Below are positions 55,565-64,000 of a stretch of 64,000 nucleotides of DNA, in pieces. The notes beneath the pieces were generated by a model, which did no database searches, was not told where the DNA came from, and saw only the letters and a program-made list of their open reading frames with translations. The stretch is taken from assembly GCA_037074615.1 (NCBI GenBank), contig CM073536.1, forward strand, positions 9,615,001 to 9,679,000, given 5' to 3'. Each line of letters opens with the position of its first letter. Position 1 is the stretch's first letter. The DNA is from Leucaena leucocephala (Eukaryota; Streptophyta; Magnoliopsida; Fabales; Fabaceae). The position numbers were made by a program, and so were the translations under genes.

Positions 55565-58500
55565 TCATCTCTAATCTAATTTTATTTTTACTTCCATTTA
55601 TACTTTTACTTCCATCCTACCAAATATATTGTAATAGATGACTCCTTTCACTTGGAGTAATGCATGTTGGTATATGGTGGATTCAAATTTAAATGCAATG
55701 TATCATATACATAGTACACACACGCACATGCATGCATAACAACCCATTCTATGCGAGTTAGAATAACCATAAATGTTTATTAATATAAGGGTTAAAATTT
55801 AATTTTACCTTACAAATTTTTGTCGGAATATATAAGTATCTAAATTTTTTTGTTGAATCAATTTCACTTTAAAAGTATTAAAAAGGGAAATATGTTATCT
55901 TGACTATTAAAAAATTAATGTTAAATGTTGGCCGTTAAAATTTTTAACATTCAGAGACTCTGTATTACTCATTTTCTAATACTTTCATAACAAATTTAAT
56001 CCAATAAAAAATTTTAAATATTTATAATTTCTAAAATTTATAGAGTAAAATTTGACTTTAACCCTTAATATAGTTATAAATTATAAGTGGTAATTAATCA
56101 TACAATAGAAGTATGAGATATCAACACGTTTTCTGGTCAACGCTAGCAATTTGACACAAATTATTGCCACTTCATGTCACCATTCAACTAATTAAACCCA
56201 TTTAATATTTAGTTAATTGTTTATTGTTATATGTAGATTAGGTGGGAAATTATAGAATATTAGAAACCATATGGAAGGATAATTGGATATATAAAATAGG
56301 AAAATCCCAAAAAATATACCATTTCAATTTCAAAATTCTAAATCAATTTATTTCCTATACTTTCTAAATTATTTATTATCTCTTGTAAACAGTCCCCAAA
56401 AATATAAGAAAAAGTGTATTATTAATCCTTAATTTTGTTAGATGATTCATTTTCATCCTTTATTTTTTTATAACCCCAATTTAGTTTATTATTTTTATTT
56501 GTTAATTTCATTTTTATCTCTTAATTTGATTTAAATTTAATATATTTCTTTCAGTTGGACAATTAATCTAAAATTCTATTTTGATTGTTGATAATATATA
56601 TGAAATGAAATCAATCCCTTTATCAAATTATCTTTATTAATACTTCTTCAACAATAATTAATAAATAAGAAAAGAAAAAAGGGAGTTAAAAAAGATTATT
56701 ATGTCATATTAGTTAATTAACTTATTTAATTTAATCAAATTAATTAAATATATCCTATATTAAGAACATAAGTATTAAGGAAATAAGAGTTTTACGAAGT
56801 ACAACATGTTAAAGTATAAATAGAATCACTAAAAGCCTAATAAAAGCATATATAATGACATCACTTTAATAGATGTGGTAGAAAAATCCTGAAGCAACCA
56901 TAATATTTTTTGTTAAGTTATGGTAGAAAAATGAGAAGCATTATCAGGAATATAAATGAAAACCTTATGAACAAAGTTAATGGTTTAGATTGAATCCTAC
57001 ATTAATTACCTGTTCAGTATAAGGGCAACCCCCCAGATCATCCTCCTCCGTGATCTTTTACCGATCCCCCGATCCAACGACCCCATCTACTTGGGTGCTC
57101 ACCTTATTGCTCATTAGCACTTGTTTAATATTCTTAGATCTTAAAATAAATATATGGTTATGGATATGTATATTTAAAAATAATCAAATTTAATTCGAAT
57201 ATAATATTCATGTCTTGACCAAACAAAACTTAGTTCAATTTAGCTGTCAAGTCTGAACAAGATATAAATAGAAGAAGTAGACGTAGAAAATAAGGTCCTT
57301 TAAATAATAAGCCAAAGCTTCCCAAGAACGTGGACCAACTAGGGATCCACGACTTTTCTCATAGTCTAATGCTCAATTATTAGAGAAAAGCATGTTTTAA
57401 TGCGACTGGAACGTGCAGTGCAAGCGCTACATAAGATTAGCACGTAACTGTTCAGCTAAACTAATTTAAAATTTATTTTATTTTATATAAAAAAATCAAT
57501 GCATACTCACACGTGTGTGTATATATTTATATATATATTCACAATATAAAAAGAATGTTATAAAATAAGAGTTGTAATCTATGGAGACAGGGTAGAACAA
57601 TATCAATGGAAGCTAATAAGGAGTAGGAAGAGAAGCAATTTAGTAAAGAAAAAACATCATAATTAAGTGCTCCTCCTTCCCTATTTATAATATATCATTT
57701 CATGAATTTACCTGTCCCTTTTTATAAAATTATTTTTAGATTTTTTAAAACATTAAATACATATTTACTTATTTTATCCTTAATTTATATATTTTTTTCT
57801 CATTATCTTTTCTACATATATTATTTTTATCTTTTTTCTCGCCTTCATCTACCCACTTATAAATAAAAGCATATTTAAAAAATAAAGTATATTTTTTCTT
57901 ATTAAAATTTGTGTCAAAAGTTTTTACTTAAAAGTAATATTATCTCAAAAAAATTTATGGGTTCAAAACTTAATAATATTATCTCACCCTGTTAAAAATT
58001 AATGTTGAATTAAAAAAATTAATGTTCAATATTAATATTTTAATAGTAAGGATAACATTATTTTATTTTAATATTTTTAGTATAAATTTAAATTATAAAA
58101 AATTTTTAAAATAATATTACTCATGCGTAAAAAATTTTAAAATAAATTTACCCTTTGTAATATGCAATTAGATGAGAGATTATAAAATATTATAAAGCCA
58201 TGATCTATATAAAACAATCCTATCTCATAGATTTTAACTTTACGATTCTACAAACAATTTATTTTTATTTTTTATTGCTCCACATCGCATAAACAACTTT
58301 TTTTCCTACACAATTTTATAAACCATTGAACAAGTTTAAGAATTTAGAATTTTTATTCCATAAACCTTCAACCTCAACCTTTTTAATTAATGGCAAGGAG
58401 CTGAGGGGCTCATTTTTTTAATTTTTTTACTTAATAAAATTGCACTAAAGAAAACTAATATTTATTATATAACGAAGTTGCGAACAAACTAACTTTTATA

Positions 58501-59136
58501 ATTAATATTCTTAACTTACTTTTAAAATTTAAAATTCTTCATATACTTTAAATTGATAAAAATATATTAAATATGGTATATAAGTTTTAGTAGTTAAATT
58601 TTCATTTATACAAACTATTTATCCCGGAAAGAAATAACAAAAAAAAATGAAGAAATAGAATTCAACTGCCACATCACATCCCATCATCTTTTATTTTATA
58701 CCCTGGTGATGATGAGAACATCCATCCATTATCAGAATACTACTAATATTATATTTATCTATAAAGATTTCTAGAAAGTGTATAAACTTTTTGTTCAAAT
58801 CATTTATATTTAACATATATATTTTATTATTTTTCTTAATTTGATATTTTTATTTAGTTTAAATGAAATGTAATAATTTTAATCAAATAATAGTAATTTT
58901 TACTCTAAATAATTCAGAAATGTGTGTGACTTTAAATTGTAAAGGATATCTAATTTATAAATCTTATGGTATTAAAACCTAATTTATATTGACTCATCAA
59001 ATCAAGGAACACTGGTTGGATTTTACAGTTTCTTGATCAATTCACTCAAGAGTTCAACCGGATTGAATTTTATAATATAAAAGAAAAAAATATTAGTCTA
59101 TCAAACTTGTGTTTTATTAACTTTATGTGTGATTTA
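55565..59136. other. AT-rich spacer with one MITE-like repeat
   Basis: No genes recognised in 3.6 kb. 55787-56069 is bounded by AAGGGTTAAAATTTAATTTT and its inverted counterpart (reversed AAGGGTTAAAGTCAAATTTT), with AATAT on both sides, so it is a probable MITE of about 280 bp. 57025-57110 is an unusually C-rich stretch (CAACCCCCCAGATCATCCTC) of unknown nature. Confidence 0.4.
55787..56069. mobile_element. MITE-like inverted repeat element
   Basis: Termini AAGGGTTAAAATTTAATTTT and, reversed, AAGGGTTAAAGTCAAATTTT, over about 33 bp. AATAT occurs on both flanks. The interior is AT-rich and non-coding. Confidence 0.5.
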
Positions 59137-59145
59137 TATATATAA

Positions 59146-61223
59146 GGGAAAATTTTAGATAAATGTCTTTTGAATTTATAAATTCTAAATCAATACTCTC
59201 AATTTTAGAAATGCCAAATGACGAATTTGGGATTTGTAAATTTGTCAATTTATCTATATGTCCTTCTCTTATTTACTACTTCTCTCTCATTCTACCATCA
59301 CAAATTGCAGTGCCCTGCCTCTTCTTTCTCTTGCCCCTCTTCTTCTTCCCTCTCCCTTCCTCAGTCACATCTCAATAATATCATTGTCACTCCAGTTGGC
59401 CTTATCCCCCTTTTCTGTCTACTAAGAAAAAGTAACAGAAGCCTATAGTTAGTACTCCTTCTTTTTTCTCTTCCTCTACTGTCGCCGTTGTCTCCTATGT
59501 CATCTTCAAGAGAAGAAAATTCACCACCACGTCTAGAAGAGATAAGCTCTTGCATGACCAAAGGCAAACCTTTGCTTCTTCCTTGGGGTGCAAAGGGAGG
59601 CCTAAGGTTACCCATCAACACCTTCCATAAATGAAAGAGTAAGGTGCGAAAGATTATTTAGTAGTTTCATAATAACACGTCTTCTTTTTGTTCGTCACCA
59701 TCTTCATCTTACCTACTTTCATCATCGAGTCAAGTTCAATCTGCTATCATGGATGATGAAGTAATTTATAGTGAAATACATGGAATATAGTTGCTATCAT
59801 GATTATCCTACTTTTTGGTAGATGCTATTAGTGTAGTTGTCAGACTCCATAAAAATATTGTTGATCATATTATAGAGTATATATTACTTCACTTAACAAC
59901 TCTAAGTGATGCAAATAATTGGATTAGGTTATTGACTATACTTCTAATATTATTGACAACAAGTGCAACGATTTTAATCACTTTCATAACTTTTTATTGA
60001 TGCAAATAGTTGGATCAGGTTATTGATTGTACTTGTAATGTTATCGATAATAAGTGTAATGATTTTAACTATTTTCATAACGAAATTTATTACTTTGTTT
60101 AACAACTTTGAGTGATAAAAATAATTGGGACAGATTATTGACTATATTTGTAATGTTATTGATAACAAGTGTAACAATTTTAACTACTTCCGTAACGAGA
60201 TTTACTACTTCATTTAATTAACAACTTTGATTGATGCAATAATTTAGTCATATTATTGACTACACTTATAATGTTATTGTCAATAAGTGAAAAATTTTGA
60301 CTACTTCATAATGATATTTACTACTTTGTTTAATAACTCTGAATGATGTAAATAATTAGATCAGGTTATTAACTATACTTGAAATGTTATTGACAACAAA
60401 TGTAACGATTTTGACTACTTCTATAACAAAATTTACTACTTCGTTTAACAAATCTGAGTGATATAAATAATTAAATCAAGTTATTGACTATACTTATAAT
60501 GTTATTGATAATAAGTATAATTATTTTGAATACTTCTATAACAATATTTACTAATTCTTTTAACAATTCTGAGTGGTACAAATAATTAGATAAGGGGATT
60601 GACTATACTTGTATAAAGTTGATAATAAGTCATTTTCATAATATTACACCTACGGAATTTGAAAAGGTGAAGTACACTCATCAATCCCTTGGTGGAAAAT
60701 CATGGATGAAGATTACACTCACAAAAACATGATGACCCATCACATTCAGGACATCCAACGGTGGGAAGTTGAGATCGTCCCGCATGGCCGGAGGTGTTGG
60801 GGATATCTCTGGTTTACAGCTGACCAAAAATGTCATGGAATGAGAAAGGCAATGGGAGAGATAGAAGAAAATGGTTGGAAGGAGAAAGAGAAATATGAAG
60901 GCACAAACACCTTAACAGCATCACCATCTTGTCCATACACCATCTTGAGGAGATATATAAGGAAATGTCCATCGATTGTGTACTGAATTGTTGCCAGATA
61001 GGATGAAAGAAAAGCAGGAGCATCATGGGAGAGGAAGAAGATAGAAAGTGTGAGAGAGTGACGGAATGGACATTAAGAGGGAAGAGAAGTAGCAAATATG
61101 ATAACGGTATATAAGTAAATTGGCAAACATTTACAAATTCTAAATTAGTTATTTGAAATTTCTAATATTATGAGTATTAATTTAGAATTCATAAATTCAA
61201 AAAGTATTTATCTAAAATTTTCT
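59146..61223. mobile_element. Mutator-like element with 117-bp TIRs and 9-bp TSD
   Basis: Left TIR 59146-59262 starts GGGAAAATTTTAGATAAATG; right TIR 61107-61223 reversed starts GAGAAAATTTTAGATAAATA, and homology runs over the full 117 bp. TATATATAA directly flanks both ends (59137-59145, 61224-61232). Long TIRs with a 9-bp duplication are the hallmark of MULEs. No MURA/MUDR transposase is visible, so the element is non-autonomous. The interior has a T/C-rich block (59280-59480), two GC-richer stretches (59490-59640, 60700-61000) that could be captured sequence, and a tandem array (59883-60640). Confidence 0.85.
59883..60640. repeat. Tandem array of about 115-bp units inside the Mutator-like element
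   Basis: Six to seven diverged copies of a unit containing TTATTGACTATACTTGTAAT, ATTGATAACAAGTGTAACGA and TTTACTACTTCGTTTAACAA, with a period of about 112-118 bp. Units start near 59938, 60019, 60136, 60253, 60366, 60480 and 60597; the first is short. No coding function is seen; the 61-residue open frame over the first unit is incidental. Confidence 0.75.
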
Positions 61224-61232
61224 CTATATATA

Positions 61233-61687
61233 AACGTTCCATTTATTTATAGATTAATAATTTTTTATTTAAATATTATTCTTTTTCATGATTATATATT
61301 AAATATTTCATATATAATAATTAAATTAGATTATTTTAATCATTATTGATTTAACTTCATGATGGTTGGATTAATCATTATTAATTTAACTTCATGATGG
61401 TTGGACCATTACCTTAATGAATTTTGATAATTTGGTCCTTTTTTGTAATTTTATCATGACATAAGATAAAATAGGTGGTGGTGATGATGATAATAGTGCT
61501 ATTCCTTACTCTTTATCTTATTATTAGTTTTAAAAATATTCCAATTTGATTCACATATAATATTCATGTATATATCTCATTCATACTTCCCCACTACGAT
61601 AATAAAATCCTACGCCATTACATTCATTCGCTTTTTTCTTCCTTTCCTTCATCTTCCTCCTCTGTCTCTGACCTGACCAAGCCTTCA
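61233..61687 (+). promoter_or_regulatory. Upstream region of the small RVxF-motif gene
   Basis: Spacer between the Mutator-like element and the ATG. A TATA-box candidate GTATATATCT lies at about 61569-61578, roughly 110 bp before the start codon, followed by a pyrimidine-rich leader (CTTTTTTCTTCCTTTCCTTC, about 61630-61650) as is common in plant 5' UTRs. No other element can be called. Confidence 0.4.
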
Positions 61688-62219
61688 ATGATGAGCCCAC
61701 AAGGTGTGGTCTTCGCGGCCGCCGCAGCCACCGTTGCCGTCTCCGGCACCTTCTTCCTCCTCACTCTGCGTCTCCAGAAATCTCTCCAACTCCCACTCCA
61801 CCACCACCACCACCACCATCACCCCCACTCTTCCCCTCCAATTCTAAAATCTTGCATATCATCCACCTCAGGTACCTTCATATTCCCTGTTTTTTTTTTC
61901 ATTTAAACACATTGATTCCACATGCTTAAAGCTTGGATCTTTATGCTGTTTCTTTGACTTTTCTTGAGCAGATGAGAAGAAGAAGAAAAAGCAGAAGAGG
62001 GTTCACTTCGCCGAGGATGTGGTGGTCTTATCGAGAACAAGAAGAGATGAAGAAGTGAAAAGAAATTACAGAGACTTATCAGAATCGAAGAAGGTTCAAA
62101 GGAGCTGCAGAAATGGCGGAATTGGACAGAACAGCGGAACAATTCCTGCGAACAGAGTGGCTCTGTATAATGGGATTTTGAGGGATCGTGTGGCTCAACG
62201 ATTTTCCTACTCTTACTGA
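61688..62219 (+). CDS. Small membrane-anchored protein with basic RVxF-type motif; two exons
   Basis: Exon 1 is 61688-61871 and exon 2 is 61972-62219, joined across a 100-bp GT-AG intron (CTCAG|GTACC ... GAGCAG|ATGAG) in phase, 143 residues. Residues about 7-27 (VVFAAAAATVAVSGTFFLLT) form a hydrophobic segment, a likely signal anchor. A run of eight His with neighbouring Pro follows. Exon 2 begins DEKKKKKQKRVHFAEDVVV, where RVHF fits the RVxF docking consensus for protein phosphatase 1, and ends NRVALYNGILRDRVAQRFSY. I do not recognise a named gene; the pattern (N-terminal anchor, KRVxFAxDVV, conserved C-terminal NRxALYxGILRDR) looks like a conserved plant-specific family. ATG 61691 is an alternative start. 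The phosphatase link is inference only. Confidence 0.75.
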
Positions 62220-64000
62220 TTTGGGGTCCTCGTCTCTGAATATTCTGTGATTATACCTCTCGTCTTCTTTCTTTCGTTTTACTTTTCTTTTTCTCTTTTG
62301 TCCTGTTTTGTTCTACACAGAAGTGGGGGAAGTTTCAAATTATAGGATTTTTTTTTTGAGGAACTCAATTTACAGGGTCGATCCTCTTCTTGTTGTAGAA
62401 TTTTGTTGATAGATTTCGTGATCCTGTTTCCAATTAATCTGACTTTTTTCCCCTTTTCTTTTTCTTCTTGTGTTCTTGAGTTATTTGCGGTCCAAGATGT
62501 TACATGCAGATGCAGTAAAAGCATTTCTCTTCATGTAATTGTGTTCTGACTTGTAAATTCAATGGATCAATTTATTGAATATTAAAAAGTATTATTTTTA
62601 ATTTCCCGTTTTGTCTTTTAATTTTCCAAATAATAGAATTGATTAATTTTATTCCAATTCCAAATATCTCAATAAAATTTTGGTAATTATTGTTAGAAAT
62701 GGCAATACACTAAAGAAGATGTGAATTGAGTATTTATAAAAATTTCTAAGATCTTTAAGAACAAGTTCTTGTTTGCAGGATCCTCATGCTCAACCAATTT
62801 TTGCAAGCACAATGTTAATATTAAGGGGCATGTTTAGTACGAGTGAAATGGAGGGGAGGGAAGAGTAAATTTGAATGAATTCGATTTAAAAAAAATATAA
62901 GTGGTTATAAAATTTTAATAAAAAAAAATATGTAAAAATAGAAGATAAGAAATGGCTAAGTAGTGTGATTGACACGTTCAGAACAAAAAATTATCTTTCA
63001 CAAAAACCTATCAGCCCATTAGATAACATTGGATAAATGTTTAAAAAATAACTTATAAAAGAATAGATTTTTAAACAACTTTTAGAAAAGAGTTTTTGGA
63101 GAATATCTTATGAAAAAAAGTAGTTATAAATAAATGAGTGTTTGGATAGTTATTACCAGAAGAACTTTTATAATTGAAAAATTATTAAAAAGTGTATGAT
63201 TTTATTAAAAATAGAAGAAATGAGAGAAGAGAGAGAGTGAAGAAAAGAGAAGAAAGAGGAGGGAGGGGAGATTGTGGAGAAGATAGAAGAGAGAGGTTGG
63301 AGAAGAGATATGAGAGATGAGAGATAGTGTAAGAAAAAATAATAGTAAAATAGTAATTAAATAATTTATAAGTTCTTTTACTATTTTAGAAGTTAGTCTC
63401 AATAGCTTATTCAAAATCTTAATTTTAAACTATGGTTTAGTACAAAAGTTCTTTTGGACAAATATGACTGTTTATTTTAAAATTTTCTGAATTTAAATTT
63501 AGGTCAGAAGTCCTTTTAAAATTTTAGTTTAGGGATTTTTCAAACTACCACAACATATATAGTTAGCACATTAGTAAAAAAAAAAAAGGGTAAATAAAGT
63601 CTCTGGAGGTTATTTGAGTCGTTAAGAGTATGACTTGGCATTAAAAACAGTTAGAAGATGAAACCAAATTGTTCAAAAAAAAGCTTGTTAATGTATTAGA
63701 TAATTTGGTTAGCAAGTTAAAACACGATTTAAAAAAAAAACACGTTAAAACATAAAACCGAGTTTTTACAAGATGCTCATTAATGTGTTAGAAACACAAA
63801 GTTAACTGTTAAATGCTTATTTGGGAAACCCCTCACACAATTTTAGAAAAATTATTTTTACATATTTTCTTCCTACAACATCAAATTAATTAAAATAAAT
63901 TAATCCAAACACATAATAAATAGAAGTTTTTACAAAACCACATTTAAACATTGAAACTCATTAACATGTTAGGATAACAAAGCTAACACGTTAAGAATTT
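62220..64000. other. 3' flank and repeat-rich spacer
   Basis: 62220-62600 probably holds the 3' UTR of the upstream gene. At about 62693 TGTTAGAAATGGCAATACAC matches the start of the repeat at 40276. 62840-62900 resembles one end of a GTTTGGTA-type TIR element. 63220-63330 is a purine-rich GAGAGAAGA microsatellite-like stretch. 63760-64000 carries CATTAACATGTTAGGATAAC / CTAACACGTTAAG phrases shared with 40.9-41.1 kb. No gene is seen. Confidence 0.45.

Noticed and set aside
59361..59621. Minus-strand frame in the Mutator-like element
   Set aside because: Opposite strand of a T/C-rich block; no recognisable motif and no splice evidence.

Overview
This is AT-rich nuclear DNA of a flowering plant, most likely a eudicot; no species is assigned. 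The evidence is spliced GT-AG exons of plant-type genes, Ty1/copia elements with a methionine-tRNA-type primer site (TGGTATCAGAGC), plant L1-like LINE remains with zf-RVT and RNase H regions, tRNA-type SINEs, and hAT, Mutator, Stowaway and CACTA-like DNA elements. There is no sign of bacterial or organellar DNA. Host coding sequence is a small part of the window; most of the rest is transposon-derived or featureless AT-rich spacer.

Region by region. 1-10.5 kb holds no recognisable gene. It has CACTA-type subterminal repeats (1.7-2.2 kb), two related Stowaway-like foldbacks (3.3 and 5.0 kb), a SINE dimer (4.09-4.64 kb), a hAT element (5.69-6.46 kb), a Mutator-type MITE (9.36-9.74 kb) and a TIR element that ends 73 bp before the first gene. 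10.6-39.4 kb is one plus-strand gene of 16 recognised coding exons for an NHL-repeat protein (EMB1974-like, about 777 codons). It is stretched by a 5.5 kb intron (hAT plus two nested copia remnants) and a 15.7 kb intron filled by nested copia elements. The gene carries a 4-bp tandem duplication that shifts the frame and a GT-to-AT donor change, so it is probably a damaged allele or pseudogene. 39.4-44.2 kb has a MITE, a copia 5' end, a palindromic tandem repeat and a SINE of a second family. 44.165-54.870 kb is an internally deleted copia element with a perfect CTTTA target duplication, itself filled by two LINE fragments and two SINEs. 54.9-59.1 kb is AT-rich spacer with foldbacks. 59.146-61.223 kb is a Mutator-like element with 117-bp TIRs, a 9-bp target duplication and an internal tandem array. 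61.688-62.219 kb is a small two-exon gene for a membrane-anchored protein with an RVxF-type motif. The rest is repeat-rich spacer.

The most unusual structure is in the big NHL intron. Two almost identical copia elements lie head-outward: 21844-27023 on plus and 27832-33461 on minus. They form inverted arms of about 5.18 kb. The minus copy has LTRs that read as identical and an intact AGGAC target duplication, so it is recent. A transcript of the NHL gene would contain both arms and could fold into a very long hairpin.
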